The notes: generated by a model from the letters alone, not told the origin. Positions 8,984 through 18,659 are shown, counted from the first letter of the stretch. The stretch: DNA of 64,000 nt from an uncultured Caulobacterales bacterium (GCA_903840435.1 CAIMFV010000061.1:120783-184782); one strand, 5' to 3'. Translations and numbers: made by a program.

Positions 8984-10542
8984 GCCTGCGCCTCTATGTC
9001 CCGCAAGATATGGCGGCCCGCGCCATGGGTGCGGACCAAACCGCCGCAAACCTCATGGCGGCGGCCAAGGCGCAGGGCCTCGATGTGCAGCTGATCCGCA
9101 ACGGGTCGCGGGGCTATTTCACCGTCGAGCCCTTGGTGGAACTCGATTTGGGACAGGGCCGCATCGCCTATGGCCCCGTGACGCCAGAGTGCGTGGCCGG
9201 CTTGGTGGCCGAAGGCTTTTTTGAAGGACGCGCCCAAACCTTAAGGCTAGGACCGGTTGAGCAGATCCCCTTCCTAAAGCGCCAGACCCGCCTGACCTTC
9301 GCCCGTGCTGGCCTGTCTGACCCGCTGGACCTCGCATCCTATCGCCAAGACGGCGGCTTCAAAGGCTTTGAGCGCGCCCTGTCCCTCGGCCAAGCTGCGA
9401 CGGTAGCCGAGGTCAAGGCCTCTGGCTTGCGCGGCCGCGGGGGAGCGGGCTTCCCAACGGGCATCAAGTGGGAGACAGTTCGCACCGCTGCCGCCAGCCA
9501 AAAATATATTGTCTGCAATGCCGACGAAGGCGATAGCGGCACCTTTGCCGACCGACTGGTCATGGAAAGCGATCCCTTTGTGCTGATCGAAGGCATGATG
9601 ATCGCTGGCTTCGCCGTCGGCGCCTCAAAGGGCTATATCTATTGCCGGTCGGAATACCCGTTCGCGATTGACATCTTAAACCGTGCCATCGCCGTACTCG
9701 AGACCGAAGGCTTGCTCGGCGCGACGGCCAAGCCCTTCGCCTTCGATTTAGAAGTCCGGGTTGGCGCTGGAGCCTATGTGTGCGGCGAAGAAACCGCGCT
9801 TTTGGAAAGTCTTGAGGGTCGACGCGGCCAGGTGCGCGCCAAGCCGCCACTCCCGGCGCTGCACGGGCTGTTCGGCAAACCCACTGTGATCAATAATGTG
9901 CTGTCGCTCGCGGCCACCCCCTTTATTTTGGCCGAAGGGGCGGGCGCCTATCAGGATTTTGGCGTCGGCCGCTCGCGCGGCACCATGCCTGTGCAATTGG
10001 CAGGCGACATTGCCCATGGCGGGGTGTTTGAAACGCCGTTCGGCCTTAGTCTCGGCGATCTGGTCGACGATATTGGCGGCGGTACGGAAAGCGGTCGTGC
10101 CGTTCGCGCCGTCCAGGTTGGTGGACCGCTGGGCGCCTATTTCCCCAAGCGCCTATTCGACACGCCTTTCGACTATGAAGCCTTTGCGGCACGCGGCGGC
10201 TTGATCGGCCATGGCGGGGTGGTGGTGTTCAACGACACGGTCGATATGGCGCGCCAAGCGCGATTCGCCTTTGAATTTTGCGCCATTGAGAGTTGCGGCA
10301 AGTGTACGCCCTGCCGCATCGGATCGACCCGAGGGGTTGAGACGCTCGATACCCTGCTCGCCGGACGGGGATCGCAAGCCACCCTGGGCCTGATCGCTGA
10401 CTTGAGCGAGACCATGAAGTTTGGCTCGCTCTGCGCTTTGGGCGGTTTCACCCCCTATCCGGTCATGAGCGCGCTTGAGCATTTTCCAGAGGACTTCCAT
10501 CGCCATCTTCCTGCGGCTGCGGAGAAATTGACATGGGCCTAA
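8980..10542 (+). CDS. fdsB: NAD-dependent formate dehydrogenase beta subunit (NuoF-like, FMN/NAD binding)
   Basis: 520 residues. The first about 120 residues are a thioredoxin-like extension typical of FdsB; then comes the NuoF core with GRGGAGFPTG near 151 (NADH/FMN site), NADEGDSGTFADR, GAGAYVCGEETALLESLEG and VINNVLS. The [4Fe-4S] ligands are in SCGKCTPCRIG near 438 and SLCALGG near 483. It reduces NAD+ with electrons from formate oxidation. It overlaps fdsG by 4 bases and fdsA by 10 bases, so this is a tightly coupled operon. Confidence 0.95.
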   Translation: MSLRLYVPQDMAARAMGADQTAANLMAAAKAQGLDVQLIRNGSRGYFTVEPLVELDLGQGRIAYGPVTPECVAGLVAEGFFEGRAQTLRLGPVEQIPFLKRQTRLTFARAGLSDPLDLASYRQDGGFKGFERALSLGQAATVAEVKASGLRGRGGAGFPTGIKWETVRTAAASQKYIVCNADEGDSGTFADRLVMESDPFVLIEGMMIAGFAVGASKGYIYCRSEYPFAIDILNRAIAVLETEGLLGATAKPFAFDLEVRVGAGAYVCGEETALLESLEGRRGQVRAKPPLPALHGLFGKPTVINNVLSLAATPFILAEGAGAYQDFGVGRSRGTMPVQLAGDIAHGGVFETPFGLSLGDLVDDIGGGTESGRAVRAVQVGGPLGAYFPKRLFDTPFDYEAFAARGGLIGHGGVVVFNDTVDMARQARFAFEFCAIESCGKCTPCRIGSTRGVETLDTLLAGRGSQATLGLIADLSETMKFGSLCALGGFTPYPVMSALEHFPEDFHRHLPAAAEKLTWA

Positions 10543-13373
10543 TTCACGAAATCGACCTCGGCACGCCCGCCTCGGAGCAAGGCGTCTCTACCCGCCTGAT
10601 CATTGATGGGCGTGAAGTTGAGGTTCCTGCCGGCACCTCGATCATGCGCGCGGCGAAGCTTGCCGGAACGACAATTCCCAAGCTCTGCGCGACTGACATG
10701 CTCGACGCCTTTGGATCGTGTCGGCTGTGCTTGGTCGAGATCGAAGGACGTCCGGGCACCCCTGCCTCCTGCACCACACCGGTTTCCGAAGGCATGGTCG
10801 TTCGCACCCAGACGCCGAAACTGGCCAAGCTGCGCAAGGGCGTGATGGAGCTCTATATCTCCGACCATCCGCTTGACTGCCTGACCTGCTCGGCAAACGG
10901 CGATTGCGAACTGCAAGACATGGCCGGCGCGGTTGGTTTGCGCGATGTGCGGTATGACCCCAAAGGCGCCAATCACTTGGATGCGGTCGCTGACACCTCC
11001 AACCCCTATTTCACCTATGACCCGAAGAAATGTATCGTCTGCTCGCGCTGCGTGCGCGCCTGCCAAGAGGTGCAAGGCACCTTTGCCCTAACCATTGAAG
11101 GGCGCGGCTTTGGCAGCCGGGTGTCTCCGGGCCAATCGCAACCCTTTATGGGGTCTGAGTGCGTGTCCTGCGGCGCCTGCGTCCAGGCCTGCCCGACGGC
11201 GACCTTGACTGAGAACCGTGTCATCGAAATTGGTCAACCGGAACACTCTGCTGTGACGACCTGCGCCTATTGCGGCGTCGGCTGCACCTTCAAGGCCGAG
11301 ATGCGCGGCGAAGAGTTGGTCCGCATGGTTCCGTACAAGGACGGCAAGGCCAATCGCGGCCATTCCTGTGTCAAAGGCCGCTTTGCCTGGGGCTATGCCC
11401 ACCACAAGGAACGTATCACTAAGCCAATGATCCGGTCCTCGATTGACCAGCCCTGGCGCGAGGTGAGTTGGGAGGAGGCGCTCAGCCACACGGCGGCGGA
11501 ATTCAAGCGCATTCAAGCCACCTATGGACGGAACGCTGTCGGCGCCATTTCGTCGTCACGCTGCACCAATGAGGAAGTCTATCTGGTGCAAAAGTTGGTG
11601 CGCGCCGCCTTTGGCAACAACAATATCGACACCTGCGCCCGGGTCTGCCACTCGCCCACGGGCTATGGCCTGAAGACCGCCTTCGGCACCTCGGCGGGCA
11701 CACAAGACTTCGATTCGGTTGAAAAGTCTGACGTCATCTTGGTCATCGGCGCCAATCCCACCGACGCCCATCCGGTCTTTGGATCCCGGATGAAAAAGCG
11801 GTTGCGCCAAGGCGCCAAGCTGATCGTGATTGACCCGCGTCGAACCGATCTGGTCAAATCGCCCCACATCAAGGCCGACGCCCATCTGCCCTTGAAGCCC
11901 GGAACCAATGTCGCCGTCTTGAATGCGCTTGCCCACGTGGTGGTGACAGAGGGCTTGGCGGATTTGGAATTTGTCCGTGAACGCTGCAATTGGGACGACT
12001 TCCAGGCCTGGGCAGAATTTGTCGCCCATCCAAGCCAGAGCCCTGAGGCTGTCACCACGGCCACCGGCGTCGACCCCGACGCCCTTCGCCACGCGGCGCG
12101 GCTCTATGCGCAAGGCCCCAACAGCGCCATCTATTATGGCCTCGGCGTCACCGAACATAGTCAAGGTTCGACAACAGTGATGGCCATCGCCAATCTGGCC
12201 ATGGCGACCGGAAATCTCGGCCGACCGGGTGTTGGCGTCAATCCACTCCGGGGACAGAATAATGTCCAAGGCGCCTGCGATATGGGCTCCTTTCCCCACG
12301 AAATGTCAGGCTATCGTCACGTCTCTGACGCAGCGACCCGTGCAACCTTCGCAGCGCTTTGGGGCGTTGAACTCGACGCAGAGCCCGGCCTGCGCATCCC
12401 CAATATGCTCGATGAGGCGGTTAGCGGACGCTTCAAGGCGCTCTATGTCCAAGGCGAGGATATTCTGCAATCCGACCCCAATACGCGCCATGTCGCGGCG
12501 GGGTTAGAGGCCATGGAATGTGTGGTGGTGCAGGACCTGTTCCTGAACGAAACCGCCAACTATGCCCATGTCTTCCTGCCGGGCTCGACCTTCCTGGAGA
12601 AGGACGGCACCTTCACCAATGCGGAACGCCGAATTCAACGGGTGCGCAAGGTGATGAGCCCGTTGAACGGTTATGCGGATTGGGAAGTGACCCAAAAGCT
12701 CGCCCAGGCGCTCGGCTATCCGATGGCCTATACCCATCCGTCGGAAATCATGGATGAGGTGGCGGCCACCACGCCCACCTTTGCGGGCGTGTCCTACGAC
12801 CTGCTTGAGCGAGTGGGATCGGTGCAGTGGCCCTGCAACGCCGCCGCCCCTGAAGGTACGCCCACCATGCATATGGAGCGGTTCGTGCGCGATCAGGGCA
12901 AGTTCATGATCACCGAATATGTCGCGACAGAAGAAAGGGTCGGGCCGCGCTTCCCGCTCCTCCTGACCACCGGTCGGATCTTGAGCCAGTACAATGTCGG
13001 CGCGCAAACACGTCGGACAGAAAATGTTCAGTGGCATGACCAAGACCTGTTGGAGATCCACCCCCACGATGCCGAGGAGCGGGGCGTGCGCGACGGCGAC
13101 TGGGTCAAGCTGATCAGTCGGGCGGGCGAAACGGCCTTGCGGGCCAAGATCACCGACCGCGTCGCGCCGGGCGTCGTCTATACGACCTTCCACAACCCTG
13201 AAACCCAAGCCAATGTGGTGACGACGGACTATTCTGACTGGGCGACCAATTGTCCCGAATATAAGGTCACCGCCGTCCAGGTCGGTCGGGGCAATGGCCC
13301 CGCCGAATGGCAGGTCGCCTATTCCGACCAGGCCAAGCGCTCACGGCGCATTGCGACGGAGGCTGCTGAGTGA
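10533..13373 (+). CDS. fdsA: NAD-dependent formate dehydrogenase alpha subunit, molybdenum bis-MGD catalytic subunit
   Basis: 946 residues. The N-terminus is NuoG-like: [2Fe-2S] in FGSCRLCLVE, a His/Cys cluster in DHPLDCLTCSANGDCELQ, two ferredoxin [4Fe-4S] motifs CIVCSRCVRACQE and CVSCGACVQACPT. The molybdopterin domain follows with its [4Fe-4S] motif CAYCGVGC and the active-site Cys372 in RVCHSPT, so this is a cysteine, not a selenocysteine, enzyme. GANPTDAHP, IVIDPRRTDL and RPGVGVNPLRGQNNVQGACDMG (quoted in part) bind the two guanine dinucleotides. It oxidises formate to CO2 in the cytoplasm. FdhD (divergent) and MobA (downstream) both serve its cofactor. Confidence 0.97.
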   Translation: MGLIHEIDLGTPASEQGVSTRLIIDGREVEVPAGTSIMRAAKLAGTTIPKLCATDMLDAFGSCRLCLVEIEGRPGTPASCTTPVSEGMVVRTQTPKLAKLRKGVMELYISDHPLDCLTCSANGDCELQDMAGAVGLRDVRYDPKGANHLDAVADTSNPYFTYDPKKCIVCSRCVRACQEVQGTFALTIEGRGFGSRVSPGQSQPFMGSECVSCGACVQACPTATLTENRVIEIGQPEHSAVTTCAYCGVGCTFKAEMRGEELVRMVPYKDGKANRGHSCVKGRFAWGYAHHKERITKPMIRSSIDQPWREVSWEEALSHTAAEFKRIQATYGRNAVGAISSSRCTNEEVYLVQKLVRAAFGNNNIDTCARVCHSPTGYGLKTAFGTSAGTQDFDSVEKSDVILVIGANPTDAHPVFGSRMKKRLRQGAKLIVIDPRRTDLVKSPHIKADAHLPLKPGTNVAVLNALAHVVVTEGLADLEFVRERCNWDDFQAWAEFVAHPSQSPEAVTTATGVDPDALRHAARLYAQGPNSAIYYGLGVTEHSQGSTTVMAIANLAMATGNLGRPGVGVNPLRGQNNVQGACDMGSFPHEMSGYRHVSDAATRATFAALWGVELDAEPGLRIPNMLDEAVSGRFKALYVQGEDILQSDPNTRHVAAGLEAMECVVVQDLFLNETANYAHVFLPGSTFLEKDGTFTNAERRIQRVRKVMSPLNGYADWEVTQKLAQALGYPMAYTHPSEIMDEVAATTPTFAGVSYDLLERVGSVQWPCNAAAPEGTPTMHMERFVRDQGKFMITEYVATEERVGPRFPLLLTTGRILSQYNVGAQTRRTENVQWHDQDLLEIHPHDAEERGVRDGDWVKLISRAGETALRAKITDRVAPGVVYTTFHNPETQANVVTTDYSDWATNCPEYKVTAVQVGRGNGPAEWQVAYSDQAKRSRRIATEAAE

Positions 13374-13600
13374 GCGAGGCCACCGACCATGGCGACGAAC
13401 GGCTAATCCAGATGGCCAATCAGATCGCCACCTTTTTTCGCGGCCAAAGATCAGCGCGCGGTCCCGCCGCCGAAACCGCCGATCACTTAAAGGCCTTTTG
13501 GACACCCGACATGCGCAATACTTTCCGCGCCCTGGCCGAGACCGAGGCAGGCGCGCGCCTGTCAGAGGTGGCGCGGGATGCGGCGCGCCTGCTCCGCTGA
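13370..13600 (+). CDS. fdsD: Formate dehydrogenase delta subunit
   Basis: 76 residues from a GTG that overlaps the fdsA stop by 4 bases. MANQIATFF near the N-terminus and HLKAFWTPDMR in the middle match the small FdsD family, which copurifies with some formate dehydrogenases and supports assembly or stability of the alpha subunit. The helical charged composition and position directly after fdsA agree with this. There is no cofactor-binding motif. Confidence 0.9.
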   Translation: MSEATDHGDERLIQMANQIATFFRGQRSARGPAAETADHLKAFWTPDMRNTFRALAETEAGARLSEVARDAARLLR

Positions 13601-13603
13601 GGG

Positions 13604-14212
13604 GTGAAGATCGCGGGCGTCATCTTGGCAGGCGGTGCGGGGCTCCGGCTCGGCGGCGTCGACAAGGCCATGGTTCGGCTCGGAGGCCGGCCGCTTCTGG
13701 CTTGGGTCTGTGACGCCTTGACCCCCCAGGTCGACGGCGTGGTGCTGAGCGCCAATGGCGATGCGGCGCGGTTTGCCGGTTTTGGCCTTCCCGTGGTCGG
13801 CGATGAGGGACCTTTGGCCGGTCCGCTGGGCGGGGTGGTGGCAGCGCTTAGCTGGTGGGCAGGCCAGCCTGACCCGCCCGACGCCGTCGCCTTCGCTCCC
13901 GTTGACACCCCTTTTCTGCCCCTCGACCTCGTGACGCGACTCGGGGAGGCCGCCAGCACCGCACCACTCGGTTGCGCTGCGGCACGGTCAAAGGGGCGCC
14001 TCCATCCGACCCTCGCCCTTTTGGCGGCTAGCGCCCGACCCCAGTTGCGCCAAAATCTCGCCAAGGGTGAGCTTCGTCTCACTGAGGCCATTGAGGCGCT
14101 CTACCCTGCCATTACCGATTTTGATGCCGAGACGGATGACCCATTTTTCAACATCAATCGGCCCGAGGATTTGACAGCAGCGGAGCGCCGCCTGGCGAAC
14201 TGGGCGCTTTGA
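13604..14212 (+). CDS. mobA: Molybdenum cofactor guanylyltransferase
   Basis: 202 residues. The nucleotidyltransferase signature ILAGGAGLRLGGVDKAMVRL is at the N-terminus and APVDTPFLPLDL supplies the metal-binding Asp block; FFNINRPEDL is the conserved C-terminal block. MobA attaches GMP to Mo-molybdopterin to make the guanine dinucleotide cofactor that FdsA needs. The start is a GTG only 3 bases after the fdsD stop with GAGGG upstream, so it is the last gene of the fds operon. The linkage is functional: the operon carries its own cofactor-finishing enzyme. Confidence 0.93.
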   Translation: MKIAGVILAGGAGLRLGGVDKAMVRLGGRPLLAWVCDALTPQVDGVVLSANGDAARFAGFGLPVVGDEGPLAGPLGGVVAALSWWAGQPDPPDAVAFAPVDTPFLPLDLVTRLGEAASTAPLGCAAARSKGRLHPTLALLAASARPQLRQNLAKGELRLTEAIEALYPAITDFDAETDDPFFNINRPEDLTAAERRLANWAL

Positions 14213-14288
14213 AGCGGGGGCGACCTGCGGCTTCCTCTGGCCACAGTGGAAAAATTGCGCCAAAGCGGGCGGATCGACAGTTTGCCCT

Positions 14289-14312
14289 GGAAAAGTGGAC
14301 TCCGGTTTTCCC
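14289..14312 (+). repeat. Dispersed intergenic 24-base repeat, copy 1
   Basis: GGAAAAGTGG, two variable bases (AC), then TCCGGTTTTCCC. The same sequence with CA in the middle occurs inverted at 52908-52931, and its right half recurs near 41145-41160. It is an imperfect palindrome and lies between mobA and asnB. Confidence 0.6.
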
Positions 14313-14412
14313 AAAAGGACAAACGACCATTTAAGACTCTCGAGACTGTCGGGTTCAGTTTGAACTTAATGGTCTCGAAATCGCTTTCCACGCCGAGGAG
14401 CGTGACAACGGC

Positions 14413-16185
14413 ATGTGCGGCATCAGCGGGATCTTTATGCGCGGCGGCCACCCGGTGGATCCGGAACGCCTCGACCGGCTCGCCAGCGCTTTAGCACATC
14501 GCGGTCCAGACGCGGATGGGCGGTTTCTGTCGGGACCTATCGGCTTTGCCCATACACGCCTGTCAATTGTCGATCTTGCAACCGGCGACCAACCCTTGTT
14601 CGGCGCACAGGGCGCGGTGCTGATCGCCAATGGCGAAATCTATAATGCCCCGGAATTGCGGCCCGCGCTCCAGGACCGCTTAAAAACCCTGTCGGACTGC
14701 GAGCCAGCGGCGCATATTTTTGAGACGGACGGTGCCGCCTTCGCCGAAAAGTTGCGCGGCATGTATGCCATCGCCATTTGGTCGCCTGCTGACGAGACCC
14801 TCACCCTAAGCCGTGATCCCTTTGGCATAAAGCCGCTCTATTATGTCGAGACCGAGGAAGGCCTCGCCTTTGCCTCGGAAATCGGCGCGCTAGTTGCCGC
14901 AGGCTTTGCCAGCCCCATGCCGTCAGAACGCGCGCGCAATGAGCTTTTGCAGCTGAAATATACCCTGGGTTCGGAGACCATTATCCCAGGCGTTTACCGA
15001 GTAGCCCCGGGCGAAACCCTGACCCTTCGCGACGGACGGATCGTCTCGCGACGCAGGATCGCAGCCTTCCCTGCCAAGGCCGCAAAAGGGGCCGGTTCCG
15101 AGCTCGCCGATCCCGTGGCTGCCTTTGAAGCGGTCATGACAGAATCGGTGTCGGCCCATCTGATCGCCGATGTGCCGGTCAGCCTGTTTCTCTCCGGCGG
15201 CGTTGATTCTTCCATCCTGCTCATCCTGATGCGCCGCCTGATGCAAGAGGTGATTGCCATTACGGTGGGCTATGAAGATGCGAGCCTAGACCGCTCCGTC
15301 GATGAGAGCGAGGCAGCACTGAGACACGCCGCCCGTCATGGCGTAGAGGCCGAGCGGATCACCATGACGCGAGACGATTTTTTCGCCCTCGCGCCGCGTA
15401 TTGCCTATGCGCTCGATGATCCGACGGCGGACGCGGCCGCCCTGCCCTCCTATATGCTCGCACGTGCCGCCCGTGCGCGTGGACTGAAGGTGGCCTTGTG
15501 CGGCGAGGGTGCAGACGAACTGTTCGGCGGCTATCGCCGGTATCGCACCAAGCTCATCGACCGTCTGATCCCCCGGCAAAAGGTCAAGCGCGGCACCTTT
15601 TCCAAGACCGGGCTGGAGAGCCGTTTGGGCACGGCATGGCGCGACCATTATGACGCAGAAGCGCGAAGTGCTGGGTCGGGCCAGAGGTCAAGGACGCTCG
15701 CCCTGCAAGCGGCGGACATTGCCAACTGGCTGCCCAATGATCTCTTGATCAAACTCGACCGCACGTTGATGGCCAATGCGATTGAGGGGCGTACGCCTTA
15801 TCTGGACCCCAAGGTCGCCGCCTTCGCCAGCGCCCTGCCCGACCGGCTCAGGGTCGCAGATGGTGTTGGCAAGGTGGTGATGCGCCAATGGCTGGCGCGT
15901 GCCGACCCGGCCTACCCGGCTTTCGCGAAGAAAAAAGGTTTTATCACGCCGGTCGGACGGTGGATTACCAGTCGCGCGAGCGACCTCGCGCCCCTCCTCG
16001 CCCGCCAATCCTGCTTCGCCGAACTCGTCAATGCCCGCTCGGCTGCGGACATCCTTGAGCGTGCCGAGCGGGACGCTCAGCCGGCCTGGAGCCTCCTCTT
16101 TTATGCCTTGTGGAGCGCGACGCGGGTGCTCGGCCTCGATCCCAAGGGCGACCTTATCTCGGTCTTGCAGGATGGCGCGAGATGA
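14413..16185 (+). CDS. asnB: Asparagine synthase (glutamine-hydrolysing)
   Basis: 590 residues. Met1 is followed by Cys2 (MCGISGIF), the glutaminase nucleophile after Met removal; LAHRGPDADG, HTRLSIVDL and ANGEIYN complete the N-terminal amidotransferase domain (about 1-210). The synthetase domain has the pyrophosphate loop LFLSGGVDSS near 257 and CGEGADELFGGYRRY. It makes asparagine, or amidates another acid, with ATP. It overlaps the start of a glycosyltransferase gene by 4 bases; in such settings AsnB homologues often serve surface-glycan or secondary pathways rather than bulk asparagine supply, but the sequence does not decide this. Confidence 0.9.
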   Translation: MCGISGIFMRGGHPVDPERLDRLASALAHRGPDADGRFLSGPIGFAHTRLSIVDLATGDQPLFGAQGAVLIANGEIYNAPELRPALQDRLKTLSDCEPAAHIFETDGAAFAEKLRGMYAIAIWSPADETLTLSRDPFGIKPLYYVETEEGLAFASEIGALVAAGFASPMPSERARNELLQLKYTLGSETIIPGVYRVAPGETLTLRDGRIVSRRRIAAFPAKAAKGAGSELADPVAAFEAVMTESVSAHLIADVPVSLFLSGGVDSSILLILMRRLMQEVIAITVGYEDASLDRSVDESEAALRHAARHGVEAERITMTRDDFFALAPRIAYALDDPTADAAALPSYMLARAARARGLKVALCGEGADELFGGYRRYRTKLIDRLIPRQKVKRGTFSKTGLESRLGTAWRDHYDAEARSAGSGQRSRTLALQAADIANWLPNDLLIKLDRTLMANAIEGRTPYLDPKVAAFASALPDRLRVADGVGKVVMRQWLARADPAYPAFAKKKGFITPVGRWITSRASDLAPLLARQSCFAELVNARSAADILERAERDAQPAWSLLFYALWSATRVLGLDPKGDLISVLQDGAR

Positions 16186-17213
16186 GCCTTCTGCATCTCT
16201 TGGGCGCCCCGGGTGACGGCGGGGCTGAAACCTATTTCCTGACCCTGATTGACGCCCTGAAATCCGCAGGCTTCAGCCAGTCAGCGCTCACCCGCCCCTG
16301 GCCGACGCGCGACGCCGCCCTTTCCAAGCTTGGGGTGCCACACGCAAACCTGCCCTTCACCCCCGCCAGCCGCTGGTTCAGCCGCTATGGCGCAGCCCGC
16401 TACGCCCGGCGGGCCCAAGCCAAGGTAGTATTGAGCTGGATGAGCCGCGCCGCCGACGCCGCTCCCAAGGGCCCGTGGGCGCGCATCGGCCGCTTGGGCG
16501 GTTATTACCATTTGAAGTATTTTCGCGGTCACGATGTGCTGGTCGGCAATACGCCCGACATTGTCCAGTTCATTGTGGAGCAAGGTTGGCCGGAAGATCG
16601 GGCCATCTACATCCCAAATTTCGCCAGTGCGCGACCCGGTCCGGCGACACCGCGCGCGCGCTATGACACACCAGAAACCGCGCCTTTGCTCCTCGGTCTT
16701 GGGCGGCTCCATTCTGACAAGGCCCACGATGTCAGCTTGAAGGCCTTAAGCCAAATTCCGTCCGCCTATCTGTGGATCGCCGGCAGTGGTCCTTTAGAGG
16801 CAGAGTTAAAAAGCTTGGCCCGTGACCTTGGCGTCGCCGAGCGCGTGCGGTTTTTAGGCTGGGTGGAGGACCCCGGCCCGCTTTACCGGGCCGCAGATGT
16901 CTGTGTCTTTCCGTCCCGGGTTGAGCCCTTGGGCAATGTAGTGATCCAAGCCTGGGCCCATGGACTGCCAATTGTAACGTCGGCGTCCAAGGGGCCTGCC
17001 TTTTTGGTGCGACCCGGCGAGGATGGGCTTTTGACAGCGATTGACGATGTCGACGCCGTGGCGGCGGCGGTCGGCCAAGTGCTAGACGATTCGTCCCTGC
17101 GCACCACCTTGATTGCAAAAGGCCGTGCGCGCCTAGAGGCGGAGTTTTCCGAAGCGGTTGTGGTCGCGGCCTGGACCAAGCTCTTTGGTCAGTTTGGCCT
17201 CGGTCCAGTGTGA
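16182..17213 (+). CDS. Glycosyltransferase family 4 protein
   Basis: 343 residues from the ATG at 16182 (ATGA overlap with the asnB stop). MSLLHLLGAPGDGGAETYFL is the N-terminal Gly-rich acceptor-side motif of GT-B enzymes. The C-terminal half has LLGLGRLHSDKAHDVSL, LWIAGSGPLE, VRFLGWVEDP and the E-x7-E type motif SRVEPLGNVVIQAWAHGLPIV (quoted in part). It transfers a sugar from a nucleotide donor, probably in envelope glycan assembly; donor and acceptor are unknown. Coupling to asnB suggests that both act on one product. Confidence 0.88.
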   Translation: MSLLHLLGAPGDGGAETYFLTLIDALKSAGFSQSALTRPWPTRDAALSKLGVPHANLPFTPASRWFSRYGAARYARRAQAKVVLSWMSRAADAAPKGPWARIGRLGGYYHLKYFRGHDVLVGNTPDIVQFIVEQGWPEDRAIYIPNFASARPGPATPRARYDTPETAPLLLGLGRLHSDKAHDVSLKALSQIPSAYLWIAGSGPLEAELKSLARDLGVAERVRFLGWVEDPGPLYRAADVCVFPSRVEPLGNVVIQAWAHGLPIVTSASKGPAFLVRPGEDGLLTAIDDVDAVAAAVGQVLDDSSLRTTLIAKGRARLEAEFSEAVVVAAWTKLFGQFGLGPV

Positions 17214-17217
17214 CGGC

Positions 17218-18492
17218 TTAGTGCATTTTGAATTTGACCGGGACAGTCTTGGGTCCGCAAACGAAATTGGCTTCGGAATTTCGGGGCTGGCCGTTCAATT
17301 CAATACTGTGCAGCCGTGGGAGCAGTTCCTCCCAAAGAATTCGCATCTCCATCCGCCCGAGGTGCTGGCCAAGACAGACATGGGCGCCATAGCCAAAGGC
17401 AACATGTTTGTTGGGTGACCGCGCAATGTCGAAGCTGAAGGGGTCATTGAATACCGCCTCATCGCGATTGCCAGACGGATAACAGAGCATCATCCAATCC
17501 CCCTTGGCGATTGGCGTGCCCGCCACCTCGGCATCGGCCGTGGCTGAGCGCATGAAGTGTTTGACCGGCGTCACCCAGCGGATGCTTTCCTCGACCAGTC
17601 CAGGAATGAGGCTGAGATCGGCCTTGACCTTGGCCAGTTGGTCTGGCGCCTCGAGCATGGCCCACATGGCCCCGGCTGTGGTGTTCGAGGTGGTGTCATG
17701 GCCAGCCGTGGCGGCGATAATATAGTAGGAAAGCGCCTCAAGATGGCCAAGCGGCGCGCCGTTCACCTCAGCTTGGGCGAGGACGGTTGCAAGATCTTCT
17801 TTCGGAACCCGACGACGATTTTCGCTCATTTCGGTGAAATACATCATCAGTTCCATGACGGTCGCTTGGATATTGGCGACCGCTTGTTCTGCGCTCACCG
17901 CATCGGTCCGGCTTCGGTTAAGCTCAGGGTCGGCAGCGCCGAAGAGCTCTTGGGTGAGCTTCAGCATCAAGGGTTCGTCCACCTCCGGCACACCGATGAC
18001 CTCCATGATCACATGCAGCGGATAGAGAAAGGCGACGTCGCGGGCAAAGTCACAGCTGTCGCCTTGCGCGGCCATGCGGTCGACAAAGCCCCTCGCAATC
18101 TCGCGGATGCGCGGCTCGAGCCTGCGGAGGTTTTGCGGCAAAAACCACGCCTGGGTCAGGCGGCGGTAGGCGAAGTGATCGGGATTGTCCATCTGGACCA
18201 GAGAGCGGACCAGATGGGGACTGCCGCCGGTCAATTTCATCACCTGCTCGCCCCCTTCAATATTGGTCAGGGTGGTGAAGGTGTCGCCGCTGTGAAACAG
18301 CTCATTCTGGCGCTCGATCTCCAAGATATCGGCATGGCGGGTGACCACCCAAAAGGGCCGAAAGCCGTCCGGCGCCGCCACGGCCAGCGGCGCATGGGCC
18401 CGGAGCCAGGTAAAGGCCGCGTCAATTCGGCCGCCGTCGGCATAGGCCTTGGGATCGACAATTGTGTTGGCGATGTCGCTGGGAATGGTCAT
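17218..18492 (-). CDS. Cytochrome P450
   Basis: About 424 residues from ATG 18492. The I-helix oxygen-activation motif is AGHDTTSNT, the K-helix ExxR is EESIRW, and the haem-binding loop is FGYGAHVCLGQHLGR near residue 371, whose Cys is the axial ligand. It is a soluble class I bacterial P450 of normal length needing a ferredoxin and reductase, neither of which is next to it. The substrate is unknown. It converges on the glycosyltransferase gene with only 4 bases between stops. Confidence 0.95.
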   Translation of the reverse strand: MTIPSDIANTIVDPKAYADGGRIDAAFTWLRAHAPLAVAAPDGFRPFWVVTRHADILEIERQNELFHSGDTFTTLTNIEGGEQVMKLTGGSPHLVRSLVQMDNPDHFAYRRLTQAWFLPQNLRRLEPRIREIARGFVDRMAAQGDSCDFARDVAFLYPLHVIMEVIGVPEVDEPLMLKLTQELFGAADPELNRSRTDAVSAEQAVANIQATVMELMMYFTEMSENRRRVPKEDLATVLAQAEVNGAPLGHLEALSYYIIAATAGHDTTSNTTAGAMWAMLEAPDQLAKVKADLSLIPGLVEESIRWVTPVKHFMRSATADAEVAGTPIAKGDWMMLCYPSGNRDEAVFNDPFSFDIARSPNKHVAFGYGAHVCLGQHLGRMEMRILWEELLPRLHSIELNGQPRNSEANFVCGPKTVPVKFKMH

Positions 18493-18659
18493 GGCGTCTG
18501 CGTCGCTCCCGAATTTTCTTTTGGCCGAGCTTACGCGCAATTTTACTGAACGCCCAACAAATAACTGTGATTTAGCCCTTGCAAGGCTGGCCAGAAGCGG
18601 TCGCCTTGCGCCTGTTCAGGGCACGACCTATCTCCCCCCTATTCCTGTACGAGGCGCCC

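Noticed and set aside
11556..13208. Two long minus-strand frames inside fdsA
   Set aside because: Antisense of a well-conserved molybdoenzyme; not supported by any motif.
17557..18549. Long open frame on the plus strand opposite the P450 gene
   Set aside because: It is the antisense of a clear P450 gene, has no recognisable motif, and its length reflects GC-rich codon bias.
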